This document shows, piece after piece, positions 1-8,872 of a stretch of DNA of 64,000 nucleotides. The translations under genes were made by a program, and so were the position numbers. Position 1 is the first letter of the stretch; every line of letters begins with the position of its first letter. Where the stretch lies: NCBI GenBank assembly GCA_963836015.1, contig CAWIIF010000002.1, positions 186,001 to 250,000 on the forward strand. Direction: 5' to 3'. Under the pieces are notes generated by a model. That model ran no database searches. It worked only from the letters and a program-made list of their open reading frames with translations, and was not told where the DNA came from. This stretch comes from CAWCDJ01 sp963836015 (GTDB lineage Bacteria; Acidobacteriota; Terriglobia; Bryobacterales; Bryobacteraceae).

Positions 1-1
1 T

Positions 2-139
2 GCCGGCCGTACGGTGATTTCCCTATGCCGGTGCGGCCATTCGGAGAACAAGCCATTTTGCGATGGCAGCCATAACCGGATGGGATTCTCGCACGCGGTG
101 GTGGCCCGCGAGCTCCCTCCTCCCAAACCCAAGCTTTAG
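2..139 (+). CDS. CDGSH iron-sulfur domain protein, C-terminal fragment
   Basis: The window opens inside this gene; only the last 45 codons and the TAG stop are present. The reading frame shows the CDGSH signature, with Cys-Arg-Cys-Gly near residues 9-12 of the fragment and Cys-Asp-Gly-Ser-His near residues 21-25. Together these give the three Cys and one His that hold a 2Fe-2S cluster in the mitoNEET/CDGSH family. The tail after the motif is short and rich in Pro and Lys. Small bacterial CDGSH proteins are thought to act in redox or iron-sulfur homeostasis, but no specific role can be read here. The start lies outside the window. Confidence 0.8.
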   Translation, partial: AGRTVISLCRCGHSENKPFCDGSHNRMGFSHAVVARELPPPKPKL

Positions 140-235
140 CCGGAGTTCCAAATAATGACTGCCTCTTTCGAGCCATTGCGGAATTGAGGCGTAACTATAC
201 GATGTTGCTAAGCGCCAATATTTCTCTGAACACCT

Positions 236-1567
236 ATGTCTATGCGCCTGCCCTATCGGTGTAACAAACCCCTTGGATCGAGGTATCTCATTTGGATTCT
301 GGCGTTTGCCGGAATGATACTAATCGGTCTTACCGGCTGCGGGAACTCCGGAGCTTCCGCTTCGAACACTCCCGGCGGCGGCGGGCGGGGCGGCCGCAAA
401 GGCGGGGGCGGCGGCGACGTTCCGGTCGTGGTGGCGCTGGCCACCCAGAAGAATGTCCCGGTGGAAGTTCAAGTGATCGGGAACGTGGAAGCGTACTCGA
501 CGATCTCGGTGAAAGCGCAGGTCACCGGACAGTTGACCAACGTGTACTTCCACGAAGGCGACTTCGTCAAGAAGGGCGACCTGCTGTTCAACATCGATCC
601 GAGGCCCCTCGATGCGGCGCTCAACCAGATGAAGGCCAACCTGGCGAAGGACGAAGCCACCCTGGGACAGGCTCAGGCCAACCTGGCAAAGGACGCTGCC
701 CAGGCGCGGTATGCCGAGGCGCAGGCCACCCGCTACCAGCAGCTATTCGACCAGAAGATCATCTCGCGGGACCAGGCCGAGCAACTGCGGGCCAATGCCG
801 ATGCGATTGCGCAGGCGGTGGCGGCGGACCGGGCCACCATCGAGAGCGCCAAGGCCTCTATCGGCGCGAGCCGGGCGGGGGTCGAAAACGCCCAGGTACA
901 GCTCAGCTACACCAGCATCCGGTCGCCGATCGACGGGCGCACGGGGAACCTGACGGTGAAACAGGGCAACGTGGTGATGGCGAATTCGCAGGAGTTGATG
1001 ACCATCAACCAGGTGGAGCCGATTTACGTTACGTTCTCCGTTCCGGAGTCGCAACTGACGGCCATCAAGAACTACATGGCGCAGGCCAAGCTGCCGGTGC
1101 GGGCACAGCCGCAGGACGACCCCGCGGACGAGGAATCGGGCGTTTTGACGTTTATCGACAACGCCGTCGACACTACGACCGGGACCATCAAGTTGAAGGG
1201 CACGTTCGGGAATCAGGACCACAAGCTGTGGCCCGGCCAGTTCGTGCGGGTGACACTGCGTCTGACGACACAGCGGGATGCGGTGGTGGTGCCCAACGAA
1301 GCGGTGCAGAGCGGGCAGAACGGCTCGTTTGTGTACGTGGTGAAGCAGGACCGTACAGTAGATTCGCGCGCGGTGACCACGGGCGCGCGGGTGGACCAGG
1401 ACATGGTGGTGGAGTCGGGCCTGGCACCCGGGGAGACGGTGGTGACGGAGGGCCAGTTGCGGCTGGCTCCGGGCAGCCGGGTCGTGGTTCGGGACGGAAG
1501 AGGCGGTGGGCGGGGTTCGGGCGGCGGCAAGCGAGGCGGCAGCCCCGGAGACCAGCCGAAGAGTTAA
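236..1567 (+). CDS. RND efflux periplasmic adaptor (MdtA/AcrA-like lipoprotein)
   Basis: This 443-residue membrane fusion protein should link the inner-membrane RND pumps encoded just downstream to an outer-membrane channel. The N-terminus has a hydrophobic segment ending in a lipobox (Leu-Thr-Gly-Cys, Cys35), so it is probably an acylated inner-membrane lipoprotein. A low-complexity Gly/Arg linker follows. Then come the first half of the biotinyl/lipoyl domain, an Ala/Gln-rich alpha-helical hairpin (about 125-215), the second lipoyl half with the 'SIRSPIDGRTG' motif, and beta-barrel and membrane-proximal domains. The C-terminus is Gly/Arg-rich. Two in-frame ATGs (236 and 242) are equally plausible, and no strong Shine-Dalgarno is visible. 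The nearest gene downstream is 73 bases away on the same strand. No outer-membrane factor gene is in the window. Confidence 0.9.
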   Translation: MSMRLPYRCNKPLGSRYLIWILAFAGMILIGLTGCGNSGASASNTPGGGGRGGRKGGGGGDVPVVVALATQKNVPVEVQVIGNVEAYSTISVKAQVTGQLTNVYFHEGDFVKKGDLLFNIDPRPLDAALNQMKANLAKDEATLGQAQANLAKDAAQARYAEAQATRYQQLFDQKIISRDQAEQLRANADAIAQAVAADRATIESAKASIGASRAGVENAQVQLSYTSIRSPIDGRTGNLTVKQGNVVMANSQELMTINQVEPIYVTFSVPESQLTAIKNYMAQAKLPVRAQPQDDPADEESGVLTFIDNAVDTTTGTIKLKGTFGNQDHKLWPGQFVRVTLRLTTQRDAVVVPNEAVQSGQNGSFVYVVKQDRTVDSRAVTTGARVDQDMVVESGLAPGETVVTEGQLRLAPGSRVVVRDGRGGGRGSGGGKRGGSPGDQPKS

Positions 1568-1640
1568 GCGGAACCCGCCCGCTCCGTAACGGTCACGGCT
1601 CTGTCTCGGGGGGGAAAGCGGCGGGAAAGAGGGGCTCGGC

Positions 1641-4600
1641 ATGAACATCTCTGAAAATTTCATCCGGCGGCCGATCGCAACCAGCCTCTTGATGGCTGCG
1701 ATAGCCCTTTTCGGCGTGATCGCATACCGCGCTTTGCCGGTGAGCGATCTTCCCCAGATCGACTACCCGACCATTTCGGTTTCGGCCAGCCTGCCGGGAG
1801 CAAATCCGGACACGATGGCGTCGGCGGTGGCCACCCCGCTCGAGCGGCAGTTCACCACCATCGCCGGCCTGGATTCGATGACCTCGAACAGCGGCCAGGG
1901 CAACTGCAACATCACTTTGCAGTTCGATTTGAGCCGCGGAATCGATGGCGCGACGGTGGATGTCGAAACGGCTATCGCGGAGGCCATGCCGCTGCTGCCG
2001 CCGGGCATGCCGACGCCGCCTTCATTCCGCAAGATGAACCCGGGCGACGCTCCGATCATCAGCCTGTTTCTGACCTCTCCCACCCTACGGCTTTCGGACC
2101 TGGACGAGTACGCCGAAACCACGGTCGCCCAGCGCATCTCGATGGTGGATGGCGTGGCGCAGGTCATGGTCTACGGTTCCGCGAAATATGCGGTTCGGGT
2201 GCAGGTGGATCCAAACACGCTCGCTGCGCGGGGGATCGGCCTCAACGAAGTCGATGCGGCCCTGCGCAACTGGAACGTCAACATTCCGACCGGGACGCTG
2301 TTCGGCCCCAAGCGGTCGTACAACATCACGGCCAACGGCCAGTTGATGAAGGCAGTCGACTACAAGCCGCTGATCGTGACTTATAAGAACGGCGCGGCGG
2401 TGCGGCTGCGGGACGTGGCGAATGTTCTCGATAGCATCGAAGACGATAAGAATTTCTCGAAGATCTACGGCGGTGAGTTCGGCAAAGAAGGTATCCGCGG
2501 CGTAAGCCTGGCGGTGATGCGGCAACCGGGCAGCAACACTATCGAGGTAACGGACAAGGTCAAAGATCTGCTGCCGATGTTCCAGGCGGAGATTCCGCCT
2601 ACGGTCCACCTGTCGATCCGCGGCGACCGGTCGAAGAACATTCGCGAAGCGTTCCAGGACATTCAGTTCACGATGGTGGCGACGCTGGCGCTGGTGATCC
2701 TGGTGATTTTCGCATTCCTGCGGAACTTCCGGGCCACCATGATTCCGGCGATGGCGCTCCCGTTCTCGATTATCGGAACGTTCTCGGTGATGTACGTGCT
2801 GGGTTTCAGCATGAACAACATCTCGCTGATGGCGCTGATCCTCTCCGTCGGGTTCGTGGTGGACGACGCCATCGTGATGTTGGAGAACATCGTGCGGCAC
2901 ATGGAGCGGGGAGAGTCGCCGCGCGAGGCGTCCCTGCGCGGGTCGAAGGAGATCGGCTTTACGATCGTCTCGATGACGCTTTCGCTGGCGGCGGTGTTTA
3001 TCCCGATCCTGTTCATGGCGGGCATCCTGGGCCGCCTGTTCCGCGAGTTCGCCGTGACCATTTGCACGGCGATTCTGATCTCTGGAATGGTGTCGATCAG
3101 CCTGACCCCGATGCTGTGCAGCCGCTTCCTGCGGGAAGTCAAGGAGACCGGGCACGGATGGGTGTACCGCGGGACGGAACGGATCTTCGACGGCATGCTC
3201 CATCTGTATGCCGTCACGCTGCGCTGGGTGCTGGGGCACCGTCCGGTGATGCTCGCGATGTTTCTGGCCGTGCTGGGCACCACGGGGTACCTCTACACGG
3301 TTGTGCCGAAGGGCTTCATTCCCGACACCGACAACGACAATTTCAACGTCAACACGGAAGCGGCGCAGGGCACGTCGTATTACCAGATGCTGAAGTACCA
3401 GGAGCGGGTTTCGCAGATCCTGGTGCAGGATCCCGATATCGAGAGCTTCTACTCGAGCACGGGCGGCGGTTTCGGCGGCGCGTCGGGAAGCAGCGGACGC
3501 ATGATGGTGAACTTGAGGCCCCGCCGCCAGCGGGAGGCCACGGTCAACGACATCGTGAACCGGCTGCGTCCGAAGGTGTCGAACATGCCCGGGTTGCGGG
3601 TCTTCCTCTCGATTCCCCAGGCGATTCGCGTGGGCGGGCGCATGTCGAAGAGCAGCTACGACTACACGCTGTACGGTCCGGACACCGACGAGCTCTACGC
3701 AGTGGCCCCGAATTTCGAGCGCGTCGTCTCGCGGCTACCGGGGCTGCTGGAAGTCTCGAGCGACCTTCAGATCAAGACACCGCGAGTGAACATCACCATC
3801 GACCGGGACCGCGCGGCGGCGCTCAACCTGAACTGGATCAACATTTCGAACACGTTGTACGACGCTTTCGGCCCCAGGCTCTCCTCGACGATCTACGCAC
3901 CGACCAACCAATACCGCGTCCTGCTCGAGATGCTGCCCACCTACCAGCAGCATACCGACGGGCTGGACATGATTTATCTGAAGTCCGACACCGGGCAGCT
4001 GGTGCCGCTCAAGGCCGTTGCCAACCTGAAGACCGACGCCGGGCCGCAGACCATTCCACATTCCGGGCAGCTGCCTTCGGTAACCATCTCTTTCGCGCTG
4101 CGGCCGGGGGTCTCTCTGGGGCAGGCAACCGACGAGATCGAGCAAGCTGCCAGGATGAGCCTCCCGGCGACGATCACCGGGTCATTCCAGGGAACCGCGA
4201 AGGTCTTCCAGGATTCGATGCAGAATATGGGGATCCTGCTGACCGTGGCGATCCTGGTGGTTTATATCGTGCTGGGTGTGCTGTATGAAAGCTACGTCCA
4301 TCCCCTGACCATTCTGTCGGGGCTGCCTTCCGCCGGCTTCGGAGCGCTGCTCACGCTGCTGCTGTTCAAGGTGGAGCTGAGCATCTACGCCTTCGTGGGG
4401 CTGATCATGCTGATCGGGATCGTCAAGAAGAACGCGATCATGCAGATCGACTTCGCGCTGGAGGCGGAGCGCAAGGAAGGAAAATCGCCCAAGGATGCGA
4501 TTTACGAAGGCTGCCTGATCCGTTTCCGCCCGATCATGATGACCACCATGGCGGCCCTGCTGGGCGGCCTGCCGATCGCGCTGGGCTACGGGGCCGGCGG

Positions 4601-4778
4601 CGAATCGCGGAAGCCGCTGGGACTGGCCGTGGTAGGCGGGCTGGCGTTTTCGCAGTTGATGACTTTGTATCTGACACCCGTGGTTTATACCTATATGGCG
4701 GCAATTGTAGAACGGTGGAGAACGGCGCGGAAGCCGCGCAGCGCGCAGCAGGTGCCGGTGATGCAGGCGGGAGATTAG
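1641..4778 (+). CDS. RND multidrug efflux permease, HAE1 family (first of tandem pair)
   Basis: This 1045-residue inner-membrane proton/drug antiporter has the size and pattern of AcrB/MdtB/MexF proteins. TM1 follows the usual 'ISENFIRRPIATSLLMAAI' start, two large periplasmic loops follow TM1 and TM7, and 12 TM segments are expected. The proton-relay Asp pair sits at residues 408-409 in 'VVDDAIVMLENI', and the TM10 Lys is retained in 'KKNAIMQIDFALEAER'. It therefore looks catalytically competent. It lies 73 bases after the adaptor gene and 6 bases before a second, closely related permease, the arrangement seen in MdtABC where two different permeases form a mixed trimer. Substrates cannot be predicted from sequence. 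Confidence 0.93.
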   Translation: MNISENFIRRPIATSLLMAAIALFGVIAYRALPVSDLPQIDYPTISVSASLPGANPDTMASAVATPLERQFTTIAGLDSMTSNSGQGNCNITLQFDLSRGIDGATVDVETAIAEAMPLLPPGMPTPPSFRKMNPGDAPIISLFLTSPTLRLSDLDEYAETTVAQRISMVDGVAQVMVYGSAKYAVRVQVDPNTLAARGIGLNEVDAALRNWNVNIPTGTLFGPKRSYNITANGQLMKAVDYKPLIVTYKNGAAVRLRDVANVLDSIEDDKNFSKIYGGEFGKEGIRGVSLAVMRQPGSNTIEVTDKVKDLLPMFQAEIPPTVHLSIRGDRSKNIREAFQDIQFTMVATLALVILVIFAFLRNFRATMIPAMALPFSIIGTFSVMYVLGFSMNNISLMALILSVGFVVDDAIVMLENIVRHMERGESPREASLRGSKEIGFTIVSMTLSLAAVFIPILFMAGILGRLFREFAVTICTAILISGMVSISLTPMLCSRFLREVKETGHGWVYRGTERIFDGMLHLYAVTLRWVLGHRPVMLAMFLAVLGTTGYLYTVVPKGFIPDTDNDNFNVNTEAAQGTSYYQMLKYQERVSQILVQDPDIESFYSSTGGGFGGASGSSGRMMVNLRPRRQREATVNDIVNRLRPKVSNMPGLRVFLSIPQAIRVGGRMSKSSYDYTLYGPDTDELYAVAPNFERVVSRLPGLLEVSSDLQIKTPRVNITIDRDRAAALNLNWINISNTLYDAFGPRLSSTIYAPTNQYRVLLEMLPTYQQHTDGLDMIYLKSDTGQLVPLKAVANLKTDAGPQTIPHSGQLPSVTISFALRPGVSLGQATDEIEQAARMSLPATITGSFQGTAKVFQDSMQNMGILLTVAILVVYIVLGVLYESYVHPLTILSGLPSAGFGALLTLLLFKVELSIYAFVGLIMLIGIVKKNAIMQIDFALEAERKEGKSPKDAIYEGCLIRFRPIMMTTMAALLGGLPIALGYGAGGESRKPLGLAVVGGLAFSQLMTLYLTPVVYTYMAAIVERWRTARKPRSAQQVPVMQAGD

Positions 4779-4784
4779 GGCCGG

Positions 4785-7700
4785 ATGAACATTTCTCAAA
4801 CGTTCATCGAAAGACCGATCGCGACCAGCCTTCTGATGGCCGCGATCGCCTTGTTCGGGACGGTGGCGTACCGCGGCCTCGCGGTCAGCGACCTTCCGAA
4901 CGTGGACCTCCCCACGCTCCTCGTGACGGCCAGTTTGCCGGGAGCGAGCCCCGAGACGATGGCGGCAGCGGTTGCGACCCCGCTCGAAAATCAGTTTTCG
5001 ATGATCGCCGGGCTCAGCTCGATGACTTCCTCGAACTCGCTGGGTAACACGCAGATCACCCTGGAATTCGACCTGGACCGGAAACTGGATGGCGCGGCGG
5101 TGGATGTGCAGGCGGCCATCACGCAGGCTTCCCGCATGCTGCCGCAGGGCATGCCGACGCCCCCGACTTTCACCAAGGTGAACCCCGCCGACCAGCCGAT
5201 CCTGTACATCGCGCTGACTTCGCCGACGCTGCCTCTTTATACGCTCGACGAGTATGCCGAGACGCGCATCGCGCAGCGCATCTCGATGATTTCGGGGGTG
5301 GCCCAGGTACAGGTTCTGGGCGCGCAGAAGTATGCGGTTCACGTGCAGATGGATCCGCACGCCATGGCCTCGCGGCAGGTGGGCATCAACGAGATCGAGA
5401 CGGCGCTCAAGAACTGGAACGTAAACCTGCCGACGGGCGCGATCATCGGGCCGCAACGCGCCTTCACGCTGCAGGCGAGCGGACAGCTGCTCACGGCGTC
5501 GCAATACCGTCCTCTGGTGGTGGCCTACCGCGGCGGGTCGCCGGTGCGGCTGGAAGAGCTCGGCCAGATTATCGACAGCGTGGAAGACGATAAGACCGCG
5601 TCCTGGTTCTACACGCACAAGGGCGCCGAGCGCTCGATCGTGCTGGCGATCCAGCGGCAGCCGGGGACCAACACCATCGAGGTCACCGACGGCGTGAAGA
5701 ACCTGCTGCCGGTATTCCGGCGGGAGATGCCGCCCTCGGTGAACATGGACATCCTGTACGACCGCTCGGACACGATCCGCGAGTCGTACCGGGACGTCGA
5801 ATTCACGATGGTCCTCACGCTGGGCCTGGTCGTGATGGTGATCTTCCTTTTCCTGCGCAACTTCTCGGCGACGATCATCCCCAGCCTGGCGCTGCCTTTC
5901 TCGATCGTCGGAACGTTCGCGGTGATGTACCTGCTGAATTTCAGCCTGGACAACCTGTCGATGATGGCCCTGATCCTGTCGATCGGGTTCGTGGTGGACG
6001 ATGCCATCGTGATGCTGGAGAATATCGTCCGGCACATCGAGATGGGCGAACGGCCGCTCGCGGCATCGCTCAAGGGGTCCGGGGAGATCGGGTTCACCAT
6101 CGTCTCGATGACCCTGTCGCTGGCCGCGGTATTCATCCCGGTGTTGTTCATGGGCGGCGTGCTGGGCCGGCTTTTCAAGGAATTCGCGGTGACGATCTGC
6201 GTTGCGATTTTGATATCGGGCGTGGTTTCCGTAACGCTGACCCCCATGTTGTGCAGCCGGTTCCTGCGCTCCGTGCACGACGCCAAACACGGCTGGTTCT
6301 ACCGCGTCACCGAGCGGTTTTTCGACGGAATGCTCCGGCTTTACGACCGGACGCTGCGGGTGGCGCTGCGGTTCCGGCTGGCCACGATGGCGGTGTCGTT
6401 CCTGGTGCTAGGGGCTACGCTGTACATGTTCGTCACGATTCCGAAGGGCTTCATCCCCGACCAGGATACCGACCAGCTGCAGGTGTATACCGAGGCCGCG
6501 CAGGGCACTTCGTACTACCAGATGGTGGATTACCAGCAGCAGATCGCCGGGGTGGTGGCGAAAGACCCGAACGTGATTTCGCTGATGGCGAGCGTCGGCG
6601 GGGCCACCGCTTCGACCCTGGGCGGCCCGAATTACGGCGAGATGGTGGTGCATCTGAAGCCGCGGAACCAACGGAAGCTCGGGGTGGACCAGATCATTAA
6701 GGAGCTCCGTCCGAAGGTGGCGGCCTTCCCGGGAATGAACGTGTACCTGCAAAATCCGCCGACCATCCGGATCGGGGGCAAGGTTACCAAGAGCCTGTAC
6801 CAGTTTTCGATGCAATCGCCGGACAAGGCGGAGTTGTACGCGTCGGCCAACGAGCTGGTGAAGAAGATCGCGCAACTGCCGGGAATGGACGATGTGACCA
6901 GCGACGTGGCGGTTGAAACTCCGCAGGTGAACGTGACCATCGACCGCGATAAAGCGGCGGCCATGCAGATCAACGCCAACCTGATCGAGAACGCACTCTA
7001 CGATGCTTACGGCCCGCGCTGGGTATCGACGATCTACGGGTCGGTCAATGAATACAAGGTCCTGCTGGAACTCGAGCCGAGATACCAGGCGGACCCCCGG
7101 GCGCTCTCGCTGCTCTACTTCAAGAACACCAACGGCCGGCTGGTCCCTCTCGATACCCTGGCGTCGATCGTCGCGGAGACCGGGCCGCAGACGATCAACC
7201 ACTACGGGCAGCTTCCCTCGGCGACAATCTCTTTTAACCTGCAGCCGGGGGCGTCGCTGGGCGCGGTGGTGACGGAGATCCAGAAAACGGCGGACGAAGT
7301 CCTGCCATCCGGCATCAGTACGCAGTTCCAGGGCGCTGCCAAGGCTTTCCAGAGCTCGCTCGGCAACCTGTGGGTGCTGCTGATCATCGCGATCGCGGTG
7401 GTGTACATCGTGCTGGGGATTCTCTACGAGAGCTACATTCATCCGATCACGATTCTGTCAGGCCTGCCGTCCGCAGGGTTCGGCGCGCTGGCCACGCTGG
7501 TGATCTTTCACATCGACCTGAACATCTACGCGTTCGTCGGATTGATCATGCTGATCGGCATCGTGGAGAAGAACGCGATCATGCAGATCGATTTCGCTCT
7601 CGAAGCCGAGCGCCAGCACGGTTTGTCGCCGGAGAAGGCGATCTACGAAGGCTGCCTCATCCGCTTCCGCCCGATCATGATGACGACGATGGCGGCGCTG

Positions 7701-7913
7701 CTGGGCGCGGTGCCGATCGCGCTGGGCTACGGCGCCGGCGGCGAAGCGCGGCAGCCGCTCGGCCTGGTGGTGGTCGGAGGCCTGCTGTTCTCCCAGTTGG
7801 TGACCTTGTACCTGACGCCGGTATTCTATATCTACATGTCGGCGGCCCAGGCGAAGGTGCAGAACTGGAGGGGCAGAAGGCCGCTCGCCAAAGAGATGCC
7901 GGTAGCAGGCTAG
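4785..7913 (+). CDS. RND multidrug efflux permease, HAE1 family (second of tandem pair)
   Basis: This 1042-residue permease is a paralogue of its upstream neighbour, with near-identical motifs at TM1, TM4 and TM10-11. The Asp pair is at residues 405-406, and the TM10 motif is 'EKNAIMQIDFALEAER' (Glu-Lys where the first copy has Lys-Lys). Only 6 bases separate the two permease genes, so they are almost certainly co-translated. By analogy with MdtB/MdtC or MuxBC, the two proteins probably assemble as a heterotrimer with the single adaptor. The gene ends next to an imperfect palindrome (7916-7944) that separates it from a convergent gene. Confidence 0.93.
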   Translation: MNISQTFIERPIATSLLMAAIALFGTVAYRGLAVSDLPNVDLPTLLVTASLPGASPETMAAAVATPLENQFSMIAGLSSMTSSNSLGNTQITLEFDLDRKLDGAAVDVQAAITQASRMLPQGMPTPPTFTKVNPADQPILYIALTSPTLPLYTLDEYAETRIAQRISMISGVAQVQVLGAQKYAVHVQMDPHAMASRQVGINEIETALKNWNVNLPTGAIIGPQRAFTLQASGQLLTASQYRPLVVAYRGGSPVRLEELGQIIDSVEDDKTASWFYTHKGAERSIVLAIQRQPGTNTIEVTDGVKNLLPVFRREMPPSVNMDILYDRSDTIRESYRDVEFTMVLTLGLVVMVIFLFLRNFSATIIPSLALPFSIVGTFAVMYLLNFSLDNLSMMALILSIGFVVDDAIVMLENIVRHIEMGERPLAASLKGSGEIGFTIVSMTLSLAAVFIPVLFMGGVLGRLFKEFAVTICVAILISGVVSVTLTPMLCSRFLRSVHDAKHGWFYRVTERFFDGMLRLYDRTLRVALRFRLATMAVSFLVLGATLYMFVTIPKGFIPDQDTDQLQVYTEAAQGTSYYQMVDYQQQIAGVVAKDPNVISLMASVGGATASTLGGPNYGEMVVHLKPRNQRKLGVDQIIKELRPKVAAFPGMNVYLQNPPTIRIGGKVTKSLYQFSMQSPDKAELYASANELVKKIAQLPGMDDVTSDVAVETPQVNVTIDRDKAAAMQINANLIENALYDAYGPRWVSTIYGSVNEYKVLLELEPRYQADPRALSLLYFKNTNGRLVPLDTLASIVAETGPQTINHYGQLPSATISFNLQPGASLGAVVTEIQKTADEVLPSGISTQFQGAAKAFQSSLGNLWVLLIIAIAVVYIVLGILYESYIHPITILSGLPSAGFGALATLVIFHIDLNIYAFVGLIMLIGIVEKNAIMQIDFALEAERQHGLSPEKAIYEGCLIRFRPIMMTTMAALLGAVPIALGYGAGGEARQPLGLVVVGGLLFSQLVTLYLTPVFYIYMSAAQAKVQNWRGRRPLAKEMPVAG

Positions 7914-7915
7914 TG

Positions 7916-7944
7916 GTGGAGCACGCTTAATTAGCATGCCCCAC
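7916..7944. terminator. imperfect palindrome between convergent genes, possible bidirectional terminator
   Basis: A 29-base imperfect inverted repeat fills the gap between the RND operon and the convergent gene at 7950. Arms of about 12 bases pair with two mismatches around an AATT-like centre. No long T-tract follows. The right half (AGCATGCCCCAC) resembles the right arm of the longer palindrome at 49996-50056, so it may be a decayed copy of a dispersed palindromic repeat serving as a transcription barrier. Confidence 0.45.
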
Positions 7945-7949
7945 CGGTC

Positions 7950-8792
7950 CTAACGGCGCTGCAGCGTTTTCGGCTCGGATGCCGGTACGGCAGGCGCCGC
8001 AGCAGCCAACTCCGACTTCCGGTATTTCGGTTCGCTCACGTAGCCTTTTACCTGGTTCTTGCTGACCTGGTTGACCACGAGTTCGACGGGCTGCGGCCGG
8101 TCCGCGAGAGTGAACATCAGCGGCTCATAGAGATTCACATGCTTCTTCTGCAGTTGACGGTCATCCACCATCAGCACGACATCGTAGTAGCCCTGTTTCA
8201 CGTTGACTTTCCGCACGGAGACACGGAAGGGGCCCACGGTCTGAAATTCCTTCGACTTATCGATTTGGAATTCGTAGTAGTTGCGCTCGCCCCGCTTCTG
8301 CAGCACCACCAGCTCATCGTGATTCTTCGCGATCGACCCCTGTAGGTCGTCCCGCGTCGAGTTCAGGTTGTCCTGCAGGTCCTTCTTCGCCTGGGTTGTT
8401 TCCTGGCGCGCGGTGTCGATCTGCTTCTGCTGGTCAGCGAGTCTCGCCTGCATCTGCTTCCAGCGCGGATCCTCGCGTGCCCGTACGGTCCTCTTCGGGC
8501 GGAGCGTGCTCCGGACCGGCTTCGGCTGCACCACGATGGTGGCGGGCGCCGGCGCGGCGGCGGCTTGCGCGGCCAAGTCGTTCAGTTTGTCCGAGACGGT
8601 TTGAAGCTGGCCCTGCATCTGAACCAGGGATGCGGTGAGGGCCGCATTGGACGCCGTCAGGTCTTGTGTGTGGCGGCGCTCGCGGACTAACGCCGCCAGA
8701 CCGTACGCAGACGTACCCAGAAGGAGTATCACCAGCGCCCCGATACCTACGTTCCGAGGGCTATATCGCGCGGGAAGATCAATACCCGGCAT
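7950..8792 (-). CDS. membrane-anchored coiled-coil protein of unknown function
   Basis: This 280-residue protein is not recognised as a named family. One transmembrane helix lies at about residues 15-35 ('VGIGALVILLLGTSAYGLAAL'-like). A predicted coiled coil (about 45-75, Gln/Leu-rich), an Ala/Pro linker, a second long charged coiled coil (about 110-165), and a C-terminal beta-rich domain (about 170-255) follow. The most likely topology is an N-terminal anchor with the rest in the periplasm. A good Shine-Dalgarno (GGAGG) sits nine bases before the ATG. It is transcribed towards the RND operon and away from the next minus-strand gene, with an 80-base gap upstream, so it may have its own promoter. 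Confidence 0.75.
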   Translation of the reverse strand: MPGIDLPARYSPRNVGIGALVILLLGTSAYGLAALVRERRHTQDLTASNAALTASLVQMQGQLQTVSDKLNDLAAQAAAAPAPATIVVQPKPVRSTLRPKRTVRAREDPRWKQMQARLADQQKQIDTARQETTQAKKDLQDNLNSTRDDLQGSIAKNHDELVVLQKRGERNYYEFQIDKSKEFQTVGPFRVSVRKVNVKQGYYDVVLMVDDRQLQKKHVNLYEPLMFTLADRPQPVELVVNQVSKNQVKGYVSEPKYRKSELAAAAPAVPASEPKTLQRR

Positions 8793-8872
8793 CTTCTCAC
8801 ACCTCCACTAAGGCCATAGTCAGGCTCAAACTGCGAAAAGCAATTTATCTGCCAAAGAGTCGGATGGAACCG

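Noticed and set aside
176..203. Possible promoter TTGCGG-16-TACGAT before the RND operon
   Set aside because: Boxes are weak and other spacings fit equally; not enough to annotate.
4182..6290. Long minus-strand open frame of about 700 codons under the RND permeases
   Set aside because: Rich in Arg, His, Gln and Asp with no family features; it is the antisense shadow of two clear permease genes in GC-rich DNA.
1641..7913. The two RND permease genes as a DNA repeat
   Set aside because: They are diverged paralogues of the MdtBC type, not a recent duplication; similarity is at protein-motif level.
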